Assembly: GCA_910579275.1 (NCBI GenBank) | Contig: CAJTTO010000017.1 | Coordinates: 7,504-71,503, forward strand | DNA from: an uncultured Lachnospiraceae bacterium | GTDB lineage: Bacteria; Bacillota; Clostridia; Lachnospirales; Lachnospiraceae | Direction of reading: 5' to 3' | DNA length: 64,000 bases | Shown here: one piece after another, positions 52,072 through 59,874 of the stretch | Layout of the letters: each line of letters opens with the position of its first letter | Position numbering within the stretch: position 1 is the first letter of the stretch | Translations under genes and position numbers: made by a program | Notes under the pieces: generated by a model | The model's input: only the letters and a program-made list of their open reading frames with translations | Databases searched by the model: none | Told to the model about the DNA's origin: nothing

Positions 52072-52225
52072 AGAATTTCCTCCTCTGATACCATGTGCAA
52101 TTGAATGTGAAACGTTTTTCCTGTATGAGTATGCGCAATCGAGTAGGGGAAAGACCTTCTCCACTACTCGCCGCGCGCCCCGTGCGCCGCTTTGCGGTTT
52201 AGTTCCTCTGCACGGGGCTGCGCAT

Positions 52226-52257
52226 AAAAAGAAGAATGCCCAAGACAGGCATTCTTC
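52226..52257 (-). terminator. Terminator of the AgrC/AgrA-like operon
   Basis: GAAGAATGCC and GGCATTCTTC form a perfect 10-bp stem with a 7-base loop, followed on the minus strand by TTTTT. It lies about 100 bases after the GHKL kinase stop and before the diguanylate cyclase gene. Confidence 0.87.
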
Positions 52258-52357
52258 CAAGGATGGTTAGAAGGGGGCTTTCGCCAGTCCCACCCCTATT
52301 ATAACATGCGATTTTCAGAAATTAGCTTTCCATTTCTGCGCAAAAAATACTTTTCTT

Positions 52358-53641
52358 TCACAATTTCGCAAACAGCATAATCTGGAATATGCCCTCCTCG
52401 CAGTAGCATCCTATGTTGCCCCCTATTTTATCCGCAAAAGCCTGTACGCTCTGCATGCCAAGTCCATGGTTTTTTCCTTTCCGGCTTTTCGGCAGACCTG
52501 TCTGCGCGTCAAAGATAATGTCTTCCCTATATTCATTTTTCATGTGAATGAGCAGATGATCTGCCTCGCAGTGAATTTTTACATCCACATATTTTCTGCA
52601 CTGCGCAAAGTCCTTTACACAGTCAATTGCATTTTCAAGCAGATTCGCGACAACCATGGCAAACTCGTAACTGTTAACCAGAATTTTCTCATCAACAACA
52701 ATATCCCTGTGCACCTCGACATTCAGCGCGGATGCCTTCTGCATCATACAGGATAACATCGTGTTGACAATCATGTTACTGCAATACCTTGTCACTTTAT
52801 TGCCATCCGTAACGGTGTTGATATGCTCCGTAACCTTCTTAATTTCCTGATATGCCCCCTGATCCAGCAGCGCATCTATCATGCCGGAGTAGTGGCGCAT
52901 ATCATGGCGCAAAATCCGCAGGTTCTTCTCGGATTGCTCAACCAGATAATACTGGTTTTCCAAATTTTTGATATACGTCTCAAAAATCGTGTTCTGCCAG
53001 CAAAGGTCTGTCCGCTGTGTTTCGGTTGACACATACCGCATTACAACCACATATGATACAAACATCGTTATGATGAACATGACCACGCCGGGAATATTCT
53101 GCGGATTGTTATCCAAGGTATATGGAAAAAACGTAAGGCACGAAAATCCACAGTAAAAAAACACGGGAATCAGGCAGAGTTTCCACCAGCTTTGCATCGT
53201 CTCTCCCTGATAGTCAAGCGCAATGTTTCGAATTTTTGTGTATAGAACATACAGAATCAACACATGTGTCACAATACATCCTGTTATGCACAAATACAAA
53301 TTCCCCGTATAGATATGCAGGATGGCTGCCATAATGCTTCCGGCTATCACGTAATTGGAGCCGCTCAGCCCTATAAACAGCGCTTTGCTGTTCCGCCATT
53401 TTGAGATGAAAATTCCTGTCAGCTGTGTCAGGGCTATCTGATAAACGGTCACCAGCAAATAGCACAGCCTGCTGTTCGGAAAAAAATTCAGCTTCAGAAC
53501 ATTCGGAATCGTTATTGCAAGAAATGAGCCAATACAGATTCCTGCAGTTTTCTTCGTCGAATAGCGGTGTGCAATAAAAATATATATGAACAGCATCACG
53601 AAAATATGGCTGATTGTGTATGATACATTTTTGTAATTCAT
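52358..53641 (-). CDS. GHKL-type sensor histidine kinase (AgrC-like)
   Basis: A 427-residue kinase. Residues 1-210 contain six or seven helices, as in AgrC-type peptide sensors. A coiled segment leads to LRILRHDMRHY with the phospho-His, then the ATPase has NLLENAIDC, a glycine-poor NHGLGMQSVQ and IGGNIGCYCEEG, typical of the HATPase_c_5 (GHKL) group. It overlaps the regulator gene by four bases (ATGA), forming a two-component pair. Ligands of this class are often cyclic peptides, but no AgrB/AgrD genes are visible, so the signal is unknown. Confidence 0.88.
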   Translation of the reverse strand: MNYKNVSYTISHIFVMLFIYIFIAHRYSTKKTAGICIGSFLAITIPNVLKLNFFPNSRLCYLLVTVYQIALTQLTGIFISKWRNSKALFIGLSGSNYVIAGSIMAAILHIYTGNLYLCITGCIVTHVLILYVLYTKIRNIALDYQGETMQSWWKLCLIPVFFYCGFSCLTFFPYTLDNNPQNIPGVVMFIITMFVSYVVVMRYVSTETQRTDLCWQNTIFETYIKNLENQYYLVEQSEKNLRILRHDMRHYSGMIDALLDQGAYQEIKKVTEHINTVTDGNKVTRYCSNMIVNTMLSCMMQKASALNVEVHRDIVVDEKILVNSYEFAMVVANLLENAIDCVKDFAQCRKYVDVKIHCEADHLLIHMKNEYREDIIFDAQTGLPKSRKGKNHGLGMQSVQAFADKIGGNIGCYCEEGIFQIMLFAKL

Positions 53642-54393
53642 TTCCCGCCGTCCCCCTGTCTGTACTGCTTTGAGACAAACATGAGATATTCTCTTTTCAC
53701 ATCTGCCGCCCTTGCCCTGCTGACAGGGATTCTTCTGCCGCTTTTCATAGTGATGCTGCCTGATGAAAGCCTATCTACATAATTCCAGTTCACAAGAAAC
53801 GATTTATGTACCTGCATGAAATTCCTGTCCTTGGAAATTTCCCTGACTTCCTCGTCAAAAGATTTTCGGATGAAGATGCTCTTGACAATTTTTCCGTCTT
53901 CCAGCCATATATTGAGAATTCTGGAATAGTTTTCAATGTATGCAATTCTGGAATAGGGCAGCGATACAATCCCTTCTTTTGTTTTCACCTGATACTCCGC
54001 ATCTTTTGTTGTCTTTGCGGCATCCGACACCGCATAGTCTAACGCCTCAAAAAACAGTTCCTCCCTGACCGGCTTGAGCAGATAGCGCACGGCGTGTACC
54101 CCGTAAGCTTCCAGCGCATAGTCGTCGGAAGAAGTGATATAAATGATGACGCTTCTTTGGTCTGTGCTCCGAATCAGGCTGCCGATGTCAATGCCTGTCT
54201 TGTCCGTCATTATCATGTCCAGTATGTAAATATCCCCCAGCCTTTCCTCCTGTATCTTTTGGTATAATGCCGAGGAATCGGAAAACTGCATTACATCAAA
54301 TGCTGCATCCGCGTTGTTTTCCTTATATTTTTCAAGCAGCCCCTCTATCTCCGCCAAGTCATCCTTGCTGTCATCACAGACCACAATCCTCAT
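53638..54393 (-). CDS. LytTR response regulator (AgrA-like)
   Basis: A 251-residue regulator. The receiver has VVCDDSKDDL, the phospho-Asp in IYILDMIMTDKTG and Lys in LLKPV. The C-terminal LytTR domain has SLPYSRIAYIENYSRILN, FMQVHKSFLVNWNYVD and ends with the basic GRRIPVSRARAADVK strand. GAGGAGAAGG precedes the ATG at 54391-54393. It is the first gene of the pair with the GHKL kinase. A palindrome lies in its leader (54429-54455), with an extended -10 promoter just upstream. Confidence 0.89.
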   Translation of the reverse strand: MRIVVCDDSKDDLAEIEGLLEKYKENNADAAFDVMQFSDSSALYQKIQEERLGDIYILDMIMTDKTGIDIGSLIRSTDQRSVIIYITSSDDYALEAYGVHAVRYLLKPVREELFFEALDYAVSDAAKTTKDAEYQVKTKEGIVSLPYSRIAYIENYSRILNIWLEDGKIVKSIFIRKSFDEEVREISKDRNFMQVHKSFLVNWNYVDRLSSGSITMKSGRRIPVSRARAADVKREYLMFVSKQYRQGDGGK

Positions 54394-54428
54394 ATGCCTT
54401 CTCCTCACAAGCTTCGTCTCCGAACCGC

Positions 54429-54455
54429 AAAGAAATAACATTGAATTATTTCTTT
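54429..54455. promoter_or_regulatory. Palindrome in the leader of the AgrA-like gene
   Basis: AAAGAAATAA (54429-54438) and TTATTTCTTT (54446-54455) form perfect 10-base arms around CATTGAA. It sits between the candidate promoter and the regulator gene, and also just after the Lhr stop on the same strand, so it could be an operator or a weak terminator. Confidence 0.4.
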
Positions 54456-54470
54456 ATCGTTCCTCACAAC

Positions 54471-54479
54471 AGTATAGCA
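54471..54479 (-). promoter_or_regulatory. Extended -10 promoter for the AgrA/AgrC-like pair
   Basis: On the minus strand TG-C-TATACT matches an extended -10 element. No convincing -35 box lies at 17 bases, as is common for extended -10 promoters. Transcription would start near 54465, about 70 bases upstream of the regulator ATG. Confidence 0.4.
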
Positions 54480-54496
54480 CATGTTTTTTCTGTTTA

Positions 54497-57400
54497 CTAT
54501 CTATATATAACATAATCCTGCATTTCCCGAAAAAAACCGGCACGCGTCAGCGCGTCTTTTGCAAAATCCGGATATTTTTTGACGACAATACGCTTGTTGT
54601 CAGGGTATAGCTTTGCTTTCCTATAATTTTCCGCAAAGATTGTGAGGCACTCCTCCAGCAGTTTTTCGTCATCCGCTTTTTCATCCAGCATGCGCAGCGT
54701 GTTTCCCTGCCGTTCCATAACCGCAATGGGCATCCCCCCATAGCAGGCTACAACGCTCCCCGGCACATTGAGAAAACCATGCCCTTCCTTGTGGGGTAAT
54801 ATCTTCCCCCAGCACTGTACCGGATCTGCGGCATTGACCCAGATTATCTTTTTCTCTGGTTTCGCGAGATTTCTTATAACTGATGCATAATCCCTGTCCC
54901 GAATGAACTGTGCGCCGGACAATCCCCGCACAAAATATCCGCGGCGCACCTGCCCTGTGTACTCCCACATACGCAGTACGGACAGTGCTTCCTGCCACGA
55001 AATGCCACTTGACAAGGCGGTCTCCCTGCAGACAATATGGCTGCGGTCAAAGCATCTCTCAAGCCTTGCCTTTATCGCTTCTTCGCCCGACTGCTCTCTT
55101 AGCGGTTTCACCACATCCCATCTCCCTGCCTGCAGCGCCTTTACACGCACATTTACACGCTGCCTTACTGACGACTTTCTGGTTTTTTCCCTGTCCAGCC
55201 ACTGGCGCACCGGAACAAAGCTGTCCGCATAGACCAGTCCCTTTTCCAACAGGGACATCAATGTCTCGTAGGGCGACTCGCTGCCAAACAGGCTATTGAA
55301 GGACTGCATAAAGCTGGCGCCGCGTCTTTGCAGTGTCAGGTACAGAAGCTGCTCTTTCTCGGAAAGACTATTTTCTGCGGGCACTGCGTCCCAGTCTATT
55401 TCTTCCTGATAGTCAAAACGCAGTCCGCCTTTGCCCTCCATATGCCAGAACAGCTCCCCTTCGGCAAGATAGGCGTCCAGCTTTGCCGTGCGGTAATTGT
55501 TCACCCATCGCGGAAACAAAATTCCCTCCCAATGCGGCGCAGGCAGCGTCATGCCGGCATAGCGCTTCAGCAGGCTGCGCAGACCTTCTTCCGTCGGTGC
55601 GCTCGTCTCCATGCGGGACAGCAAAAGCGCCGCATACGCTTCTGACGGACAAGTCTGTACTTCCTCACGCCTGTTTTTCAATGTTCTGATTACGGCGCGC
55701 CGGTATAATTCCGCATGATAATATTTACCGTCCTCTTTTACTGTCTCCCCTCGCTGGTACAGTTTCTCCAATATATCCTCGGCAGTCTGTACATCCCATC
55801 CATAGCGTTCCGCAGTCTGGGTTATATCCGCACCGCCTCGGTAGCGTAGCATGCGCCTGACAATGCGGCACTGCTCCTCCCTGTCAGCGGCACCCTCCGG
55901 CTGTTCTGTCTCGGGTTGTCCCAGTGCCGCGGCATAGCGCTCTGTCTCCTCTGCCGCAATCCACAATCCTTGCTCAAGGTATACAACCCGACCCTGCTGC
56001 GCCAGCAGTTCCAGCCACTCAACCGGAATTTCCAAATCCCCTGCTGCCATGTCTCCCTCTGTCATCAGCAGCGAATGCAGCTGTTTTTCATCTTTGGGCA
56101 AGGTAGTCCTTTCCTGAACCTGCACAAGTTCCTGCCGCCCCGGCTGTATCAGCTCCTTATCCGATTTTAGCGCCTGACTTAGCGCTTCCTCCACTGCCAT
56201 ATGAATTTTGCGGGGTGTGGGCGCATAGTCGTACATGACTGCCGCCTCCTGCCCCCACTGTAATGGAAGGGACATAGGGGACGGAAGCTCCGTGTAAACT
56301 TCGCGCACTTCCACTGCGCCGGAACGTATATCATCCAACAGCTCTTTCACGCCATCGGCGTCCCAAAATCCGCGCATGCATTCACGCCTTGTCTCCCTGA
56401 TCAAGGGATGCCCTGTTTCACGCACGACCTGCTCCAGCAGCTCCGCACTCTTAAGCCGCTGTTTCCAAAGCGGCTGACGGCTGTTGCCGCGTACTCCCAT
56501 CATCAGCGCACGGCCGCAGTTATATCGAAATGCCATGTTAAACACAGGTGCGGTTGGCAGGATAATCTCCATATTTCTGACACACGTGTCAGGATTTATC
56601 TGATGCAGGATTCCCTCCGGCAGCGTTCCGTTCCCATAAGAATACAGCAGGAATCCATCCTCCTCGTCCACACAGCCGACCTCGATTCCAAGCTGCTGCC
56701 TTGCCGCCTCCGCCGCGAGAAGGGAAAGCGGTGCATTGATGCGCCTGCCAAACACGGAATGAAACATCAGCTGGCTGCTGCCCATGGAGTCCCTGAAGTG
56801 CTCCACGATAATCGTCCTGTCGTTGGGCAGACTTCCCACCGTCTTTATCTGCCGTTCCAGATATCCGCCGGCAAGCGATACCGCAGTCTCGTCAAGCCCC
56901 AAATCCCGCAGCGCGTCCGAAAGCTTCCCATCCTCATGTGCAAGCTCAAGCGTGCGGAACATATGCCCGAACGCCTCTCCCGTCCGCTTGTCACGCCCTT
57001 TGATTTCACCTTTCCAGAAAGGAAGTCTCGCCCCTTCCACCGGAGCCTGTGTCACGGTAACCGTATCCCTGCTGATATTTGTTATTTTCCATGCAAAAGA
57101 ACCAAGGATAAAACGGTCGCCCTTGCGCGACTCATAGACAAATTCCTCGTCAATTTCGCCGAGCTTTACCCCCTCCTCTGTCTTTACGGCATACAGTCCC
57201 TTGTCCGGAATCGTACCTCCCGCCGATATCGCAAGCATCCTGCTGTAGCCGTCCCCTTCTACCCGCTCGTGGATTCTATCGTACAAAATCCTCGGGCGCA
57301 CCGGTATATCGTGGCTGTGCTCATAATCCCCCGCAAGCATCCCGAGAACGGCTTTCACCTCCTCTCTGGTGACATGCCGAAACGGCCATGCGCGCGGCAG

Positions 57401-58666
57401 CATTTCCATGACCTCATCCAGTTCATAACTTTTGAATGCCGCCATGGAGACAAGATGCTGCGCAAGTACATCCAGACATCCCACCGGAGGATTGACGTGC
57501 TCCACACCGCCCTGCCTGGCCAGTTGCGCCGTCATTCCGCACGACACACATTCCGCCGCAGTCCGCGGAAAGAAGTACATCACACTGACGCGTCCGGGAT
57601 TGTGCCCTGCGCGTCCAAGCCGCTGCATTGTCCCCGACACGGTGCGCGGGCATCCGACCTGAAGCACCTGATCAATTTCGCCCACGTCAATTCCAAGCTC
57701 CATGGACGATGTCGCGCACAAAAGCCGGAGCCGTCCGTCACGCAAAGACATTTCTGTCTCCATGCGCTGTTCTTTGGAAAGGCTCCCGTGGTGCACGCGC
57801 GCAAATCCGTCCCCGCCTATCAGGTTGACATAATATGCCAGTTTCTCCGCATATCTTCTGCCCTCCACAAATGCAATCACGCTGCGGTTCCCCTGACAGT
57901 ATTGGTACACAAGCGCGCCCAGCTCCTCCCACACCGGATCTTTGCGCCTTCCTTTGAACAGGTCTGCGTATGGTCCTAATATGTCCATGCGGATTTTTTT
58001 CTCCATGGCAGGCGCGGCGATGACGACCTCCTCCGGCGCAAGGTACTGCGCCGCGGCATCCAGCGGCTCAATGGTCGCAGAAAGTCCGATTCGCTGCAAA
58101 GGCTGTCCGCACAACGCGTCAAGGCGTGCCAAAGACAGCATAAGATGCGCCCCCCTTTTCGTGTCAATCAGGGCGTGCAGCTCGTCTATGATGATGGCTT
58201 TCGCCGTTGCGAGCACATTCTGACCTGTTTTGCTGGTAAGCATCAGGTACAGGGATTCCGGCGTGATAATCAGAATATGCGGTGGGTGCTTTACCATCTT
58301 TTGCCGTTCTGTCTGCGGCGTATCTCCGGTTCGGATTCCCACCATAATCTCTTCCTGAGCGTCAATTCCCTGCAGCGGTCGCCTGAGATTTTCACGAATG
58401 TCAGCGGCCAAGGATTTCAGCGGCGAGACATAGATTACATATAATTCATTTTTCAGCGTGCCTGCCTTTGCCTGCTGTTTGAGCCTGTCTATAAAAACAA
58501 GAAACGCGGAAAGTGTTTTTCCTGTTCCTGTGGGCGCAGATACAAGTACATGATGCCCCTTGGCAATATTCGGCCATGCCTCACGCTGTACAGGAGTCGG
58601 CTCGCCAAGCGTACCTTGGAACCACTCCAGTGTTTCCTGCCCGAAAAGATTTCTGATTTCCTGCAT
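54497..58666 (-). CDS. lhr: Large helicase Lhr-type DEAD/DEAH-box ATPase
   Basis: A 1389-residue superfamily 2 helicase. The N-terminal core has TPVQREAW, Walker A SAPTGTGKT near residue 45, VSPLKSLAADIRENL, the box II IIIDELHAL near 157, LSAT near 197 and, in the second RecA domain, ATSSMELGIDVG and QRLGRAGH near 350. A winged-helix/Lhr core follows, and the long C-terminus (about 850-1389) matches the extended form of Lhr rather than the short archaeal type. Lhr proteins unwind DNA and DNA:RNA hybrids and are thought to act in repair. AAGGAG precedes the ATG. It appears monocistronic. Confidence 0.92.
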   Translation of the reverse strand: MQEIRNLFGQETLEWFQGTLGEPTPVQREAWPNIAKGHHVLVSAPTGTGKTLSAFLVFIDRLKQQAKAGTLKNELYVIYVSPLKSLAADIRENLRRPLQGIDAQEEIMVGIRTGDTPQTERQKMVKHPPHILIITPESLYLMLTSKTGQNVLATAKAIIIDELHALIDTKRGAHLMLSLARLDALCGQPLQRIGLSATIEPLDAAAQYLAPEEVVIAAPAMEKKIRMDILGPYADLFKGRRKDPVWEELGALVYQYCQGNRSVIAFVEGRRYAEKLAYYVNLIGGDGFARVHHGSLSKEQRMETEMSLRDGRLRLLCATSSMELGIDVGEIDQVLQVGCPRTVSGTMQRLGRAGHNPGRVSVMYFFPRTAAECVSCGMTAQLARQGGVEHVNPPVGCLDVLAQHLVSMAAFKSYELDEVMEMLPRAWPFRHVTREEVKAVLGMLAGDYEHSHDIPVRPRILYDRIHERVEGDGYSRMLAISAGGTIPDKGLYAVKTEEGVKLGEIDEEFVYESRKGDRFILGSFAWKITNISRDTVTVTQAPVEGARLPFWKGEIKGRDKRTGEAFGHMFRTLELAHEDGKLSDALRDLGLDETAVSLAGGYLERQIKTVGSLPNDRTIIVEHFRDSMGSSQLMFHSVFGRRINAPLSLLAAEAARQQLGIEVGCVDEEDGFLLYSYGNGTLPEGILHQINPDTCVRNMEIILPTAPVFNMAFRYNCGRALMMGVRGNSRQPLWKQRLKSAELLEQVVRETGHPLIRETRRECMRGFWDADGVKELLDDIRSGAVEVREVYTELPSPMSLPLQWGQEAAVMYDYAPTPRKIHMAVEEALSQALKSDKELIQPGRQELVQVQERTTLPKDEKQLHSLLMTEGDMAAGDLEIPVEWLELLAQQGRVVYLEQGLWIAAEETERYAAALGQPETEQPEGAADREEQCRIVRRMLRYRGGADITQTAERYGWDVQTAEDILEKLYQRGETVKEDGKYYHAELYRRAVIRTLKNRREEVQTCPSEAYAALLLSRMETSAPTEEGLRSLLKRYAGMTLPAPHWEGILFPRWVNNYRTAKLDAYLAEGELFWHMEGKGGLRFDYQEEIDWDAVPAENSLSEKEQLLYLTLQRRGASFMQSFNSLFGSESPYETLMSLLEKGLVYADSFVPVRQWLDREKTRKSSVRQRVNVRVKALQAGRWDVVKPLREQSGEEAIKARLERCFDRSHIVCRETALSSGISWQEALSVLRMWEYTGQVRRGYFVRGLSGAQFIRDRDYASVIRNLAKPEKKIIWVNAADPVQCWGKILPHKEGHGFLNVPGSVVACYGGMPIAVMERQGNTLRMLDEKADDEKLLEECLTIFAENYRKAKLYPDNKRIVVKKYPDFAKDALTRAGFFREMQDYVIYR

Positions 58667-58698
58667 TGTTTTCTCCTTTTGGCTACATGTGTTGATTC

Positions 58699-58727
58699 AT
58701 GGTAACACAAAAAGGCTGATTTTTCAA
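58699..58727 (-). promoter_or_regulatory. Promoter of lhr
   Basis: TTGAAA (58722-58727), 17-base spacer, TACCAT (58699-58704) with TG one base upstream on the minus strand. It leaves a leader of about 25 bases with AAGGAG before the lhr ATG. Confidence 0.5.
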
Positions 58728-58881
58728 TCATATGCAAGGTGCATCCAAACAGCAGGGTAACAGTTGTTACTGTTCAGACGTCCACCAAAGTAGTGGGAAT
58801 CATGCGCCAAAATGCTTGCCCTTTAGCATTTTTCTATCAATTATCTGTAAAATTATACCAACAAACAATTTAATATATTAT

Positions 58882-58919
58882 AAAAGCAGGACATCTGTAT
58901 TTCAAGAATTCCCGCTTTC
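58882..58919 (-). repeat. Dispersed hairpin repeat, copy 1
   Basis: A 38-base sequence (AAAAGCAGG..TCTGTATTTCAAGA..CCCGCTTTC) that is closely matched at 63557-63593. Its ends pair (AAAGC/GCTTT with neighbouring pairs). Both copies lie 3' of minus-strand genes, so it may be a terminator or a small repetitive element. Confidence 0.6.
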
Positions 58920-58945
58920 ATAATCATCCATATGTTTACAAATAT

Positions 58946-59276
58946 TTATACAAGTTGCAAATTATCTGCCAATTCCTTTACAACTTCAACTGGAAGTTCT
59001 AAATACTTGGCTATTTTATCTACAGATATTTCCCCATCATCCAGCATACGTTCCGCCACCTCGATTTTCTCGTGATTAATAATTTCTTCCATGATTTTAC
59101 TCATAATTTTGCGCCCCTCCTCATCTTTCTTGAAATATCTTGCCCTGTCTGCCAGTTCTTTATAATTCATCTCATCAGGATTTACACAGCTTAAATCCTG
59201 CATCAGCCGCCCAAGAGGTGTATCATCTTTAACCTCTCCATTTACAGAGATTATAAATAGTTGACAAGTACTTCCA
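58946..59276 (-). pseudogene. C-terminal remnant of an Rpn-type PD-(D/E)XK nuclease/transposase
   Basis: An 85-residue frame from an internal Met (59203), extending in frame without a start to a TAA at about 59277. The reading (FIISVNGEVKDDTPLGRLMQ, then DLSCVNPDEMNYKELADRARYFK) matches the end of the nuclease domain of Rpn (recombination-promoting nuclease, PDDEXK_2) proteins, followed by the usual helical tail DGEISVDKIAKYLELP. The catalytic N-terminal part is missing, so it is a truncated leftover rather than an active gene. Whether the tail is still translated is unknown. Confidence 0.72.
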
Positions 59277-59370
59277 TTTTACGCAAAGACAAATACCAAT
59301 ACTTTTTGGGAATATTATTTATAAATATTACCATCATCAAGACTTCTTGTTTTCCATAAACCTTTTAAAT

Positions 59371-59835
59371 TCATTTCAAATATGTCATGATAACAGCTTT
59401 TAACCGTTGTTCTCCGGACTCATACATGAGGCACTTACAATTAACTTCGTAATTCACATCAATAAGAACATTCATGCCATGCTGGTCTGCGATATCCAAA
59501 ACATTCACAAATGGAATAGAACCAATCTCGACATATTTCCAAAATCTCCCTTTGAACTGTACAACCTGAATATGCCGTGTACAGTCATCCATGTTTGTAA
59601 ACACAATCAGATTTCCATCCTCACAAAGTACCTTTTCAATCGTTGTAAGCCCTTTCGCCCTTTTGGGCGGAATAAATGTAAGCACATTGCGTCTCCCCAA
59701 AATTTCCTTTATGACTTCCCAGTCAGATTCTTTTCTGTGACTTTTTCCAAGCTTCATTTTCAGTAATGAAACCTCTTCCTTCGAAATTAAATTCCACTCT
59801 GGTTTAGCAGCGTCATATTTTTCAGTTTTTTTCAT
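59371..59835 (-). CDS. SseB-like small protein next to the KGGVGR NTPase
   Basis: A 154-residue soluble protein. After a charged N-terminal helix (residues 1-45) the sequence VLTFIPPKRAKGLTTI, NLIVFTNMDDCTRHI and IPFVNVLDIADQHGMNVLID follows the pattern of the SseB N-terminal domain (a beta strand to FT, then a helix ending before a strand to a conserved Asp/Asn). This is a pattern match, not a sure assignment. It starts 39 bases after the NTPase stop and is probably co-transcribed, so it may be that protein's partner. Confidence 0.5.
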   Translation of the reverse strand: MKKTEKYDAAKPEWNLISKEEVSLLKMKLGKSHRKESDWEVIKEILGRRNVLTFIPPKRAKGLTTIEKVLCEDGNLIVFTNMDDCTRHIQVVQFKGRFWKYVEIGSIPFVNVLDIADQHGMNVLIDVNYEVNCKCLMYESGEQRLKAVIMTYLK

Positions 59836-59874
59836 CTCTGCGTACTCCTTATTTTTTTAGTCTAAACCTTATTC

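Noticed and set aside
52072..52225. Structured, GC-rich leader before the diguanylate cyclase, considered as a cyclic-di-GMP riboswitch
   Set aside because: It forms simple hairpins but lacks the conserved core and tetraloop arrangement of the known GEMM classes.
52072..52260. A 63-codon N-terminal extension of the diguanylate cyclase
   Set aside because: The extension is Cys/Arg-rich, overlaps the terminator at 52226-52257, and the ATG at 52071 has a perfect GGAGGAAA site.
56408..57979. A 523-codon open frame on the plus strand
   Set aside because: It is wholly antisense to the lhr helicase gene, whose motifs are unmistakable; its reading is Arg/His/Pro-rich without any domain.
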